From: Planctomycetaceae bacterium | GTDB taxonomy: Bacteria > Planctomycetota > Planctomycetia > Pirellulales > UBA1268 | Assembly (NCBI GenBank): GCA_021300535.1 | Contig: JAJTED010000020.1 | Coordinates: forward strand, 1-36,723 | DNA length: 36,723 nucleotides | Direction: 5' to 3' | Shown here: positions 6,874 through 16,494 of the stretch, one piece after another | Position numbering within the stretch: the first letter of the stretch is position 1 | Layout: each line of letters starts with the position of its first letter | Notes under the pieces: model-generated | What the model saw: only the letters and a program-made list of their open reading frames with translations | What the model was told of the DNA's origin: nothing | The model's database searches: none | Translations under genes and position numbers: made by a program

Positions 6874-9800
6874 GGATGTCACAAGGCCGCCGCGTGCCGG
6901 CCATGTTCGTCGTGGCCGTTCTGACCGCAATCCCGTTCGCCGTCGCGTCACGCCCCGCGGTCGCCGACGAGCCGACCGGGAAACCGCCGGCCCCAAATGC
7001 GGCGGCGCAGAAGACCGAACCGCAGGCTGCGAAGCCGGCCACGATCCCGCTGCCGCGGAAGCGGCTGCACCTGCTCCCGAGGCGGGTGAGCGACAAGCAG
7101 CCCGAAGGGCGTCCGGCGCATTGCGGCCTCCTGGCCTCGGAGTTGGCACGGCAGGCAGTGCTGATCGCGGCCCGCGACGAACTCGGCCTTCCCACCCGCG
7201 ATGCATTGCTCGGTGACGCCATCGCCAAAAACGATCCCGACGCCGTGAGCGTGACCACGATGGTCGATCCCGGCGGCCGATTCGCAGTCTTGCTGGGGCC
7301 GGATCGGCAGAGTCCGCGGCAGTTCGAGCCGTTGAATCGGGTGTTCACGTTCGCGGAGGCCGGTGGCCTCGTCAACTACGCCGAGCTGTCGGCGAAGCTC
7401 GAGCACCTCAGCCGCGAACTGTTTCCCGAGTTCCTGGAGCAGTCAGGCTTCGCCCGGCTGCCGTCGGCCCCGCAGGCCGGTGCCGGCGAGGTCGACGCCA
7501 CCACGGCCAAGCTGCTCACGCGGTTCAGCCCGATGGCGCAGCTGACCGCCGTCCGCCGGCTGCACGCCATCCGCGCGGCATCGGTACGGAGCGGCCCGGG
7601 ACAGTCCGCCGACGTGCTCGAGGCGCTCGCGGAGGGCTACGCCAACCTGGCGATGCTCGCCCAGCAGGTGTGGAGTGAGCAGCCGGTGGTCTACGAGGCC
7701 CGGGCGCTGCTCTACGCGCAGCGGCTCTGGGCGCTCGACCGCAAAGCACCGCGCGGCCTGTGGCGGCTGGCGTACGTGCTCGACATGATCGGAGCCGACT
7801 GGCTGGCCCTGCCCCTGATCGCCGACGCCGACGAGCTCACAAAGGAGGCGGGCACGCGGCCGCCGGCCTGGCGGGGAGCGATGCTCGCCAGGCTGCACTA
7901 CGATCCCCCGCAGGTCCGGGATTGGATCACGGCCGAAGGCTCCGACGACGACTACGCCGGGGTGCAGCTGTTTCGCAGTCAGCCCGGCGAGTGGTGGCCG
8001 ACCGCGTTGTCGGCCGCGACCGCGGCGGCCTTCCTGGAGCGAAGGCACGGTGGCTGCACGCCGATCACGCGGCGGCTCGCCGGCCGCGGTGCCACGATCA
8101 GCGAGGGGCATCTCGGCAACGGCGTCTCGGAGGAGGCGCTGGCAGAGGACGTGGGGCTGTTCGTGGAGCACGACGGCCAACTGCCGGCCCGCGTGAAAAC
8201 CGCGGTCGATCCCGACAACCTGCTGGGAACGGTGCCCGCAGCGCTGATGAAAACCGGTGCGGGCGAGCCCGGCGAGCCGTCCTGCCGGGCGGTGGGGCGG
8301 CTGATGGCGGAGCTCAACATGCTCTCGATCGCCGATGAGTTGTCGTTCCGCAGCTGGATGCTCGGGGTGGACGTCGCCGACGTGATGAAACGCCGGATGC
8401 CGATGCTCGACCCGCACGAAATGAAGTTGCTCGTCATGCTGTCCGCCAGCGAAAAGCGGGCAGGAAAGATGCCCCCGATGACGCTGCCCAGGCCATTTAT
8501 CACGCCTCAGCTGGCGGCGCACGCGGTTCCGGCGTTCATCGGCACTCGCGTCGGAGGGACGGACTTCGGCATCGACCTGCTGCTGCATGCGATCGCCTCC
8601 GGCGACGACCTCGGCCCCGACCAGGCGATGCTCACTCGGGTGGCGGAGTCGCACCGCGTGCAGAAGGTTCCCGGAAAGCCGGTGCTCCTCGCAGACCTGC
8701 CCGCCCGTTGGGCGCGGGTGAGCCCGCACCGGGCGGCGGCCCAGATGCGGGCGATGTGGCCCGATCGCGAGGGCCGCCTGCCCGATGTCGAGCAGCTGCA
8801 TCGCTGGGTGCGCAACCCGGAGACGAGCATGCGGGTCACGAAGGACCTGATGGCGATTGGCGAGAACACCCTCGCCGTGCGGTTCCTTGAAGAGGCCGTC
8901 ACGCTCCATCACGCCGCCGATCAGTACCAGGCGCTCGCCGCGTTCTACTTCTCCCAGGGCCGCATGACGGCCTGGCGGCAGACGCTCGACGACTACCTCC
9001 GCCATCCCGACTCGGGACTCGGCCCGGCCCACGCCCGGGCCGACATCGCGCAATACCTGGTCGACGAGGGCCGGCCCCGGGAGGCGCTGGAGTATGCCCA
9101 GGCGGCGGCCGAGAGTTTCTCGCAGCAATCGCTGCAGTCGCTGGCATATGCCTTCGAGGGCCTCGGCGAGGCCGAGGATGCGAACCGGATCTACGCCGTC
9201 ATCCACGACCGGTACGGCGGAAATGGCTTCGACTGGTACTGCGCGATGATCCGCTTGCAGGCCGACCGCACCACTCCCCGCGACCTGGTCGCTGCCGCCG
9301 CCCGGGATCCGCAAGCCCCGCAGGAACACCCCTGGCTGGGAATCCTGTTGGCCGAGGCCGATGGCACTCAGCCGCAGGCGCTCGAAGCGCTCGACCGCCA
9401 CGCCCGCGCCGTGGAGGCGCCGAACATTTCGCACATCGAGCTGCCGCTGCTGCTGGGCGAGACGGCCGACCGCGAGCGGCAACGGGAGCGGACGCGGGAG
9501 ATCGCCCTCCGCGTCACCCAGACGACGTCGCCGGTCAGCACCCTGCTCGGCGATCTGTACAGGGCCATGGAGCACCCGGACCGCTACCCGCCTGCCCGCA
9601 TCGAGCGAATCATCGCCGCGCAGCCGCGGTACCACCGTCCCCTGTTCGACTACGGCTTCGGCTGGTGGCTCGTGCAGAACGGCAACCGCGACCTGGGTCG
9701 GCAGCTCCTGGCCCGCGCCGCCTCGCGGCCGACGACGCAGCCGCTCATATCGACTCTCGCCCGCCTCCGACTCGATGCCCTGGATCAACCGCGCCGCTAA
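6870..9800 (+). CDS. Large secreted helical repeat protein of unknown function
   Basis: The 976-residue protein has an N-terminal signal sequence (PAMFVVAVLTAIPFAVAS, then AVADE) and a Pro/Ala-rich linker. I do not recognise a named family. The middle (about 200-600) is mixed helical sequence. The region around 650-850 looks like TPR units, for example NTLAVRFLEEAVTLHHAADQ, YQALAAFYFSQGRMTAWRQT and DEGRPREALEYAQAAAESFS. No catalytic signature or membrane segment is visible after the signal. The ATG at 6870 overlaps the previous stop and has GGGAG 8 bases upstream, which supports this start over ATG 6876. Its coupling to another exported repeat protein suggests the two form one periplasmic or cell-surface assembly. 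That is inference. Confidence 0.72.
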   Translation: MRMSQGRRVPAMFVVAVLTAIPFAVASRPAVADEPTGKPPAPNAAAQKTEPQAAKPATIPLPRKRLHLLPRRVSDKQPEGRPAHCGLLASELARQAVLIAARDELGLPTRDALLGDAIAKNDPDAVSVTTMVDPGGRFAVLLGPDRQSPRQFEPLNRVFTFAEAGGLVNYAELSAKLEHLSRELFPEFLEQSGFARLPSAPQAGAGEVDATTAKLLTRFSPMAQLTAVRRLHAIRAASVRSGPGQSADVLEALAEGYANLAMLAQQVWSEQPVVYEARALLYAQRLWALDRKAPRGLWRLAYVLDMIGADWLALPLIADADELTKEAGTRPPAWRGAMLARLHYDPPQVRDWITAEGSDDDYAGVQLFRSQPGEWWPTALSAATAAAFLERRHGGCTPITRRLAGRGATISEGHLGNGVSEEALAEDVGLFVEHDGQLPARVKTAVDPDNLLGTVPAALMKTGAGEPGEPSCRAVGRLMAELNMLSIADELSFRSWMLGVDVADVMKRRMPMLDPHEMKLLVMLSASEKRAGKMPPMTLPRPFITPQLAAHAVPAFIGTRVGGTDFGIDLLLHAIASGDDLGPDQAMLTRVAESHRVQKVPGKPVLLADLPARWARVSPHRAAAQMRAMWPDREGRLPDVEQLHRWVRNPETSMRVTKDLMAIGENTLAVRFLEEAVTLHHAADQYQALAAFYFSQGRMTAWRQTLDDYLRHPDSGLGPAHARADIAQYLVDEGRPREALEYAQAAAESFSQQSLQSLAYAFEGLGEAEDANRIYAVIHDRYGGNGFDWYCAMIRLQADRTTPRDLVAAAARDPQAPQEHPWLGILLAEADGTQPQALEALDRHARAVEAPNISHIELPLLLGETADRERQRERTREIALRVTQTTSPVSTLLGDLYRAMEHPDRYPPARIERIIAAQPRYHRPLFDYGFGWWLVQNGNRDLGRQLLARAASRPTTQPLISTLARLRLDALDQPRR

Positions 9801-9937
9801 CGATGAGCCTGGGGCGAGCGGTCCGGGGAGTGAGGCAAACCCCTGCCCACGGAGATTTCAGGTTCGCCGGGAGCAAGCTACAAGAGAGCGGACGAGCCGA
9901 TAGTGTTTTGTGATCTGACTGTCCAGGAGACACTCGC

Positions 9938-10966
9938 ATGCAGGCTGTCGATGCACGCGTCAGGCCCGGCTTCTCGGCATTCGGCCTGGCGCCTACGGAA
10001 AAAACCGGCCCCTTCCTCATCGCGGGCGAGTCACCGATCGGCCGAACCGTCCACAGGGCCGAAATACGCTCGCGTCGCCGGCCACGGAGGGGATCGGCGG
10101 CGGCGGTCCTCGTCGGCGTCTTGGTCTGTCTCTGGAGTCAGCCGCCCATTGCGGAAGACCGGGTGAGACCGACCCGCGCCGCCCTGCATCCCCAGTTCAT
10201 CCACGACGCCCAGACAAAACCGATCTGGCAGTCAGTGGACGGACACTCCATCCGATATCTGCTGTCGTTGCCCAAAGATTGGTCACCCGATCGGAGATGG
10301 CCGGTGATTGTCGTGATCACCGGGTCGAGTTCCAATTTTCCGATCATTGCCCAGGGATATCATGACGTTCGCGGCGACCGACCATTTATTTTGATAACGC
10401 CGGCCACCGTTTCTAGCGGCAGCAAGATCGACACGGACCTGTACCCGCACCTATCTCAGGACGAACTCGCGCGTCTCGCCGCGGCTTCCGTTCGCGAAAA
10501 ACTGGCATACGACATGGCCGGCCTGGAGTTGATCCTGGCGGAGGTCGGCGAGAAGTTCGCCGGCGACTCGAAGGCCTATCTCAGCGGGTTCTCCATGGGC
10601 GGCACGCTGGCGTGGCAGATGGCGCTGCTTCGTTCGGATCTGTTGCACATGGCCTTTCCAGTCTGCGCCATGTACAAGGAGGAGGCGAGAGGGCTGATCC
10701 CGGCGGGGCATAGGCCCGCCAACCCGGCGTTGCCGATCCGGGCGTTCCAGGGCGAAAAGGACCCCTGGCTGGATGGCTTCGAAAAGCATTGGGAACGCGC
10801 GTCTGGGCTCGCGAAGCAGGCGGGCTTTCAGGACGTCACACGGATGGTCACCGGCCGCGGCCACAGTTGGTACTACGAGGAAATACTCGGACTCTGTGCC
10901 GAACATCATGCGGCACTGCAGCGCGCCGCCCCGCCGCAGGCGGTTCCGACCGAGTCACGTCCGTAG
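9938..10966 (+). CDS. Secreted alpha/beta-hydrolase (esterase-like)
   Basis: The 342-residue product contains an alpha/beta-hydrolase domain from about residue 95. It has a first strand with PVIVVITGSSS, the nucleophile elbow GFSMGG, an acid in QGEKDPW and a histidine in GRGHSW, giving a complete Ser-Asp-His triad in the right order. The arrangement resembles the PHB-depolymerase/feruloyl-esterase-like and dienelactone-hydrolase-like groups, so an ester bond is the likely target; the substrate is unknown. A hydrophobic segment AAAVLVGVLVCLW at about 50-62 follows basic residues and looks like a late signal anchor, leaving an unusually long N-terminal region. The ATG at 9938 is supported by AGGAG 8 bases upstream. 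Codon use here is less GC-biased than in neighbours (for example PFILITPATVSSGSK), a hint of a different history. Confidence 0.82.
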   Translation: MQAVDARVRPGFSAFGLAPTEKTGPFLIAGESPIGRTVHRAEIRSRRRPRRGSAAAVLVGVLVCLWSQPPIAEDRVRPTRAALHPQFIHDAQTKPIWQSVDGHSIRYLLSLPKDWSPDRRWPVIVVITGSSSNFPIIAQGYHDVRGDRPFILITPATVSSGSKIDTDLYPHLSQDELARLAAASVREKLAYDMAGLELILAEVGEKFAGDSKAYLSGFSMGGTLAWQMALLRSDLLHMAFPVCAMYKEEARGLIPAGHRPANPALPIRAFQGEKDPWLDGFEKHWERASGLAKQAGFQDVTRMVTGRGHSWYYEEILGLCAEHHAALQRAAPPQAVPTESRP

Positions 10967-11091
10967 GCGGAGACACGGGTTCGTCGTTTTCGCCACGGGA
11001 ACTTCGGAAACGGTGGGGTTGGCATTGGTGGACCGCCCATCCGGAACGAAAGACGAGGCGTCACCCGCCCATCTCGCGCACCGCCGACAGC

Positions 11092-11278
11092 AAGGCTGTC
11101 ATGGTGCGGCAACGACGGCAGCTTCGCGGACGCGGCGTGGAATGGAAACTTCTGGCGGTGAACATGGTGGGGGAGTAGGATGATCTGGCTGGAAACGAAG
11201 GGCTTTCGTCCGGCGGTTGCGGCAGCGAACGTCCGCGTTCATCATCAGCGTCGGGAACGACGGCAAGCCGGGGACTGA
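11092..11278 (+). pseudogene. Probable remnant of a sulfatase-modifying-factor (FGE) domain
   Basis: The roughly 390 bases between the hydrolase and the next gene hold no intact gene. In one frame the bases from 11114 read DGSFADAAWNGNFWR, a stop (11159-11161), then TWWGSRMIWLETKGFRPAVA. The formylglycine-generating-enzyme family ends in a GGS block followed, about 27 residues later, by GFR, and that spacing is kept here. Just upstream a second frame reads KAVMVR (11092 on), which would fit the residues before GGS if one frameshift is allowed. I read this as the decayed C-terminal end of such a protein. The rest of 10967-11356 shows nothing I can name. The call rests on short motifs and could be chance. 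Confidence 0.35.
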
Positions 11279-11356
11279 CTGCGAAAACAAAGCGGAAACC
11301 AAGCCGCCGGACGCGGCTCAGCGACTCTTCCGCAGCAACTCCCGGTGACGCCTCCC

Positions 11357-14300
11357 ATGCCACAGATTCTGCTCGCGGCAATGTTCCTGCTGCTGCCGCT
11401 CGCGGCGGTCGCCGCCGAGCCGGCCGGAATCCGGCTCGAGAAGGGGGACCGCGTCGTCGTCATCGGCAACACGCTGGCCGAGCGGATGCAGCACGTCGGG
11501 CACTGGGAGACGCTTCTTCACTCCCGGTTCCCGGAGCTCGAGCTGGTGGTGCGGAACCTCGGCTGGTCGGCCGACGAGATCGCGCTGCGACCGCGTTCGA
11601 AGAACTTCGTCGACCATCAGAACACGCTGGCCGACCACAAGCCGAACCTGCTCATCGCCATGTTCGGGTTCAACGAGTCGTTCGCGGGGCCGGATGGTCT
11701 GCCTCGGTTCGAGCAGGATCTCGAGCGGTTCCTCGCCGCACCGCAGCGGATCGACCAATTCACCTCGGCCCGCAGCCCGTGGGATCGCGAGCAGGACCGG
11801 GTGGTCGAGTTTCCCCCGCTGGCGGGCCTGCGTCACGTGGTGCTCGTCTCGCCGATCGCGCATGAGAATCTCGGCGACCCGCACCTCCCGGACGGCAGGG
11901 CGAACAACGCGAACCTGCGGCTCTACACCGAGGCCATGCGGCGGGTGGCGGCCCGACACGGCACGCCCTTCGTGGACCTGTTCACCCCGTCTTTGCAGCT
12001 CATGGAGTCGGCCGGCGGGCAGAAACTGACGATCAACGGCGTCCACCTCAACGCCCACGGCGACCGGCTCGTCGCCGCGGCCCTCGACGCCGCCCTCTTC
12101 GGCCCGCGGCCCGCGCCGGACGGCCGCATCGACCTCGAGCGGCTCCGCGCCGAGGTGAACGAGAAGAACCTGCAGTTCTTCTACGACCACCGCGCGGTGA
12201 ACGGCTTCTACATCTACGGCGGCCGCAAGAGCCCGTTCGGCACGGTCAACTTTCCCGTCGAGTTCGCCAAACTGCGGAACATGACCGCGCTCCGCGACCG
12301 GCGGGTCTGGGACGTGGCCCGGGGAAAGCCGGTGGCCGCCCGGATCGACGACTCGGAGACGGGCCCGCTCCCGGAGATCCCGACCAACCGCCCCGAACTG
12401 GCGAAGCTCACCCGGCCCGAGGAGTCTCTGGCCCAGTTCACGCTGGCCGAGGGCTACGAGGCCAACCTGTTCGCGTCGGAGCGGGAGTTTCCCGAGCTCG
12501 GCAATCCCGTGCAGTTTGCCTTCGACGCCCGCGGCCGGCTCTGGGTGTGCACGATGCAGACCTATCCGCAGTACAACCCGGGCACGCCGGTCCATGACAA
12601 GGTGCTGATCCTCGAGGACACCGATGCCGACGGCCGCGCCGACGTCTGCAAGGTCTTTGCCGACGGCCTGCACCTGCCGACGGGCATCGAGTTCAGCAGC
12701 GGGGGTGTGTTCGTCGCCCAGCAGCCGGACATGATGTTTCTCAAGGACCTCGACGGCGACGACCGGGCCGACGTCCGCGAGCGGGTGCTCCACGGGTTCG
12801 ACTCGGCTGACTGCCACCATGCGCTCAGCACCTTCACCTACGACCCGGGCGGCGGGCTCTACTTCCAGGAGGGCACGTTTCTCCACTCGCAGGTCGAGAG
12901 CCCGTGGGGACCGACCCGGCTCGCCAACGCGGGGGTGTTTCGTTGGGAGCCACGAACAGGGCGTTTCGGTGTCTTCGCGCCCTACAACTTCGCCAACCCC
13001 TGGGGCCACTGCATCGACCGCTGGGGCCAGAACTTCGTGGCCGACGCCTCGGGCGGCGCGAACTACTGGGGCACCGCCTTCTCGGGCGACATCGACTATC
13101 CCGACAAGCGGTCGGTGATGAAGCAGTTCCTCACCAAGCAGTGGCGGCCGACGGCGGGCTGCGAGATCGTGTCAAGCCGCAACTTCCCGGAGGAGGCCCA
13201 GGGCAACTACCTGCTCAACAACTGCATCGGCTTCCACGGCGTGCTGCAGTACCGGATGCGGGACGAGGGGGCTGGGTTCGCGGCCGATCCGGTCGCGCCG
13301 CTGCTCCGGTCGGCCGACCAGAACGTGCGTCCGGTGGACCTCGAGTTCGGTCCCGACGGCGCGCTCTACGTGTGCGACTGGTTCAATCCGCTGGTCGGAC
13401 ACATGCAGCACTCGCTCCGCGACCCGAACCGCGACCACCACCACGGCCGGATCTGGCGGGTCCGCCACGCGAAGCGGCCGCTCGTCACGCCCGCGAAGAT
13501 CGCCGGCCAGCCGGTCCCGGCGCTGCTCGCCCTCTTCGAGTCGGAGCCGGAGGAGCGAACCCATGCCCGAGTCCGCAGCGAGCTCTGGAATCGCGACGGC
13601 GCCGAGGTGCTGGCCGCGGTCGACCGCTGGACAGCGGCGCTCGATCCCCATGGCCCCGACTACGAGCATCATCTGCTCGAGGCCCTCTGGCTCCACCAGG
13701 CCCACGACGTCGTCCACGAGGGGCGGCTGCGGGCGGCGGTCCGGTCGCCCGATTTCCGGGCCCGGGCTGCGGCCATCCGCGTGCTGTGCGCCTGGCGGGA
13801 CCGAATCTCGCAGCCGCTCGATCTTTTGGCCACGCTCGTCGAGGACAGGCATCCGCGGGTGCGGCTGGAAGCGGTGCGGGCCCTCAGTTTCTTCCCCGAC
13901 GCGCGGGCCCTCGCCAGCGCCCAGCGGGCACTGCTCCACCCGATGGACGACTCCCTTCACTACACGCTCGGCGAGACGATCAACACGCTCGACCGCCGCC
14001 TCCGGCGGCGGGACCCCGGCTTTAGCGTGGCCGCACCGCTGGTGGCGCTGATCGAGCGGAAGCAGGTGCCGGCCGACCGCCTGGGTGACATCGTGAAGAT
14101 GATCTGCAGTCGGGGCACCCCGGCCCAACTGGCGAGCGTCTTCGCCCAGGCGCTGCAGGGCGACTATCCGTCCGAACTGCGGCTCCAGGTGTTCACCACG
14201 CTGCTCGACACGGCCACGACCCGCAAGGTGAAGCCCGCGGGCGATCTGACGGCGATCGGCCGCGTGATCCGCGGTGAGGACAACGCCGACGGGCGGCTGC

Positions 14301-15718
14301 GGCAGGCGGCCATCCGGCTGGCGAGCGCCTGGAAGCTCGACGTGTCTCGCGATCTCGGGCAGATCGCCCTCGCGGGCGTCGACCCCGCGGTGCGATCCGC
14401 GGCGATCGACGGCCTGATCGCGATCGGCGACCGCCCGGCGCAGGAAACGCTCGAGAAACTCACCGCCAAGGGACAGCCCGGGCCGATCCGGATGGTCGCG
14501 GTCGCCGGCCTGGCCAGATCGGATCTCGACCGGGCCGCCGCCCGCGCCGCGACCGTGCTCGGCGAGTGCGACCCGCGGGACGACCCCGCGCCGCTCGTGG
14601 ACGCCTTCCTGAACCGCAAGGGCGGGCCGGACGCCCTCGCCGCGGCGCTCGCCCGGCGGACGCTCCCGGTCGACGTCGCCAAGCTCGCGCTGCGTCACAT
14701 GTACGCGGTCGGCCGAAGCGATAAGGCTCTCTCCGACAGGCTCAGCGCCGCCGCGGGCATCGCGGTCGATCCGCCCCCGCCCACGCCCGCGGAGGTGGCC
14801 AGCCTCGCCGCGGAAGTCGAAGCCAGGGGGAATGCGGCCCGCGGAGAACTCGTGTTCCGCCGGGCCGACATGAGCTGTCTCAAGTGCCATGCCCTGCACA
14901 AGGCGGGAGGCGACCTCGGACCCGAGCTCACAAGCGTGGGTGCCGTCTCGCCGGTTGATTTCATCGTCAGCTCGATCCTGAATCCGAACCTGGCGATCAA
15001 GGAACAGTACGTCACGAAAATCTTCCAGACTGTGAATGGCGAGGTGTTCACCGGAATCGTCCTCAGCCGCGACGCGGTGCGGGTCCAGCTCAAGGAGGCC
15101 TCGGGCAAGACGATCACGATCCCCACGGCCGACATCGAGGAGGAGGCCGAGGGCCATTCGCTCATGCCGCAGGGCCTGGCCAAGTTCCTCACCCGAGACG
15201 AGCTGGTGGACCTTGCGAAGTTCGTCTCCGAACTGGGCAAGCCAGGGCCGTACGCCGTCCGCACCGATCCGCTGATCCAGCGGTGGCGGCTGTTCGGCGA
15301 CATGCAGGCGATCAAGTCGCTCGGCGAGAAGCCGGAGGAGGCGCCGGCCATGGCGCAGTTCGAGGGGCGGATTCTCGGCTCGGACGCCTGGCAGCCGGTC
15401 TACGCGCGGGCCAGCGGCGAGCTGCCGCTCGACGAGCTGTGCCGCGGCGACCAGGCGGCGATGGTCTACGTGCAGGGTGAGATCAGGGTGACCGAGGGGG
15501 GCGCGGTGACGGTGGAGATCGACGCGCCGGGGAAGTTCCTCGCGTGGCTCGACACCGAGACCCACCACGGCCAGCGGACCTTCACGACCAGGCTCTCACG
15601 GGGGACGCACAAACTGACGCTGCGGGTCGCCCCCACCGCCCCGGGTCAGGCGGTGAAGGTGCGGATCTCGTCACCGCCGGGTTCGACCGCCGTGGCCGAC
15701 GTGGTCGGTGGCGTGTGA
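11357..15718 (+). CDS. PVC-type SGNH/beta-propeller/HEAT/cytochrome c protein
   Basis: This 1453-residue exported protein has a planctomycete/verrucomicrobial layout. The signal peptide is MPQILLAAMFLLLPLAAVAA. Residues about 25-260 form an SGNH-hydrolase-like domain. Residues about 360-720 form a beta-propeller of the PVC 'membrane-bound dehydrogenase' type, with DARGRLWVCTMQTYPQ, EDTDADGRADVCKVF and PDGALYVCDWFNP. Residues about 735-1110 are HEAT-like helices. A single heme c site, CLKCH, lies at 1174-1178 in the PVC heme-binding region, and a C-terminal beta domain follows. In the SGNH part, the usual GDS serine is replaced (IGNTLAE) and the DxxH aspartate reads NGVH, so esterase activity is doubtful. 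ATG 11357 is preferred over GTG 11345 because the signal starts there. Likely periplasmic electron transfer during breakdown of a carbohydrate; the substrate is unknown. Confidence 0.9.
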   Translation: MPQILLAAMFLLLPLAAVAAEPAGIRLEKGDRVVVIGNTLAERMQHVGHWETLLHSRFPELELVVRNLGWSADEIALRPRSKNFVDHQNTLADHKPNLLIAMFGFNESFAGPDGLPRFEQDLERFLAAPQRIDQFTSARSPWDREQDRVVEFPPLAGLRHVVLVSPIAHENLGDPHLPDGRANNANLRLYTEAMRRVAARHGTPFVDLFTPSLQLMESAGGQKLTINGVHLNAHGDRLVAAALDAALFGPRPAPDGRIDLERLRAEVNEKNLQFFYDHRAVNGFYIYGGRKSPFGTVNFPVEFAKLRNMTALRDRRVWDVARGKPVAARIDDSETGPLPEIPTNRPELAKLTRPEESLAQFTLAEGYEANLFASEREFPELGNPVQFAFDARGRLWVCTMQTYPQYNPGTPVHDKVLILEDTDADGRADVCKVFADGLHLPTGIEFSSGGVFVAQQPDMMFLKDLDGDDRADVRERVLHGFDSADCHHALSTFTYDPGGGLYFQEGTFLHSQVESPWGPTRLANAGVFRWEPRTGRFGVFAPYNFANPWGHCIDRWGQNFVADASGGANYWGTAFSGDIDYPDKRSVMKQFLTKQWRPTAGCEIVSSRNFPEEAQGNYLLNNCIGFHGVLQYRMRDEGAGFAADPVAPLLRSADQNVRPVDLEFGPDGALYVCDWFNPLVGHMQHSLRDPNRDHHHGRIWRVRHAKRPLVTPAKIAGQPVPALLALFESEPEERTHARVRSELWNRDGAEVLAAVDRWTAALDPHGPDYEHHLLEALWLHQAHDVVHEGRLRAAVRSPDFRARAAAIRVLCAWRDRISQPLDLLATLVEDRHPRVRLEAVRALSFFPDARALASAQRALLHPMDDSLHYTLGETINTLDRRLRRRDPGFSVAAPLVALIERKQVPADRLGDIVKMICSRGTPAQLASVFAQALQGDYPSELRLQVFTTLLDTATTRKVKPAGDLTAIGRVIRGEDNADGRLRQAAIRLASAWKLDVSRDLGQIALAGVDPAVRSAAIDGLIAIGDRPAQETLEKLTAKGQPGPIRMVAVAGLARSDLDRAAARAATVLGECDPRDDPAPLVDAFLNRKGGPDALAAALARRTLPVDVAKLALRHMYAVGRSDKALSDRLSAAAGIAVDPPPPTPAEVASLAAEVEARGNAARGELVFRRADMSCLKCHALHKAGGDLGPELTSVGAVSPVDFIVSSILNPNLAIKEQYVTKIFQTVNGEVFTGIVLSRDAVRVQLKEASGKTITIPTADIEEEAEGHSLMPQGLAKFLTRDELVDLAKFVSELGKPGPYAVRTDPLIQRWRLFGDMQAIKSLGEKPEEAPAMAQFEGRILGSDAWQPVYARASGELPLDELCRGDQAAMVYVQGEIRVTEGGAVTVEIDAPGKFLAWLDTETHHGQRTFTTRLSRGTHKLTLRVAPTAPGQAVKVRISSPPGSTAVADVVGGV

Positions 15719-15735
15719 GCCGGGGCATCGACCGG

Positions 15736-16494
15736 ATGTCGCGTGTCCGTCGTAGGCTCCGCATCGGCCGCAGGTCTTTCCTGCTGATCGCGTCGGCCGC
15801 GGTCAGCGGCGGCTGCAGCCCGCCCGAGGTGCCGCACCGCGGCAACGCGACGTTCGAGCCCCAGGTCGAGGCCGTCCGCGCAGGGGCATCCGCGCGAATC
15901 GTGGCGGACGCGCCCCTCACCGCCGCCGAGTGGGAGTCGCTCCGCGGCCTCGTGGGCCTGCGGGAGCTCGTGCTCCGCCACGGCGTCGCCGACGACGCCC
16001 GGGCGGAGATCCTCGCCACGCTGCCAGGCATCGAACGGCTCGTGCTTCGCGAGTCGCCACTTTCGGACGTCGGGTTTCGCGAGATCGCCCGCTGCAGGCA
16101 CCTCGCGCACCTGAACGTGCCGCAGGCCGCCTGCACGGCCGCGGGTGTGCGGGCGCTGCGGCACATCCCCGCGCTGCGGTCGCTGCGGCTTGGCAGCAGG
16201 AATTTGGCCGGCCGCGAGGCGGGCGCGGCGGTGGCGGAGCTTGCTGCCCTCGAGTCGCTCCACCTCATCGACGTGCCGCTCGGCGACGACGGGCTCGCGG
16301 CCATCGCCGGCCTGCCGGGACTGCGAAATCTCTACCTCGACGCCGCCGGGGTTTCGGACGAGGCGTGGGGGGGGTATTTTCAGCAGCATCCCCACGTGCA
16401 CGTGCATGTGGACCAGGCCCACCACGACCGCGACCCGGGCCGGGGACACGATACGCCGCGGGCGAACGCCGCCTCCATCACCGAGGGCCGATGA
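15736..16494 (+). CDS. Leucine-rich-repeat protein, probable Tat lipoprotein
   Basis: The 252-residue product begins with a basic region, a twin-arginine-like GRRSFLLIASAAVSGGC and a cysteine that may be lipidated, although the lipobox (SGGC) is weak. The body has about five leucine-rich repeats, for example LRGLVGLRELVLRHGVADD, LPGIERLVLRESPLSD and LAALESLHLIDVPLGDDG. The tail is His/Asp-rich (HPHVHVHVDQAHHDRD), a possible metal-binding or disordered end. LRR domains bind proteins, so a scaffold role beside the cytochrome protein is plausible. The start is uncertain: GTG 15715 overlaps the upstream stop as GTGA and would add seven residues, while ATG 15736 begins nearer the signal. The stop overlaps the next gene's ATG. 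Confidence 0.72.
   Translation: MSRVRRRLRIGRRSFLLIASAAVSGGCSPPEVPHRGNATFEPQVEAVRAGASARIVADAPLTAAEWESLRGLVGLRELVLRHGVADDARAEILATLPGIERLVLRESPLSDVGFREIARCRHLAHLNVPQAACTAAGVRALRHIPALRSLRLGSRNLAGREAGAAVAELAALESLHLIDVPLGDDGLAAIAGLPGLRNLYLDAAGVSDEAWGGYFQQHPHVHVHVDQAHHDRDPGRGHDTPRANAASITEGR

Noticed and set aside
7443..9788. A 781-codon open frame on the minus strand
   Set aside because: It lies entirely opposite the 976-residue plus-strand gene. It has the His/Arg/Gly-rich composition of antisense reading in GC-rich DNA, with no signal or family motif.
11092..11278. Variable region of a diversity-generating retroelement
   Set aside because: The GGS...GFR pattern also occurs in such targets. However, there is no template repeat, no reverse transcriptase, and the frame is broken.
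11345..11356. GTG 11345 as start of the PVC protein
   Set aside because: The signal peptide begins cleanly at ATG 11357, four codons later. The extra residues add nothing.
13172..15568. A 798-codon open frame on the minus strand
   Set aside because: It is opposite the PVC cytochrome gene, whose domains are unmistakable. The antisense protein is a low-information shadow.
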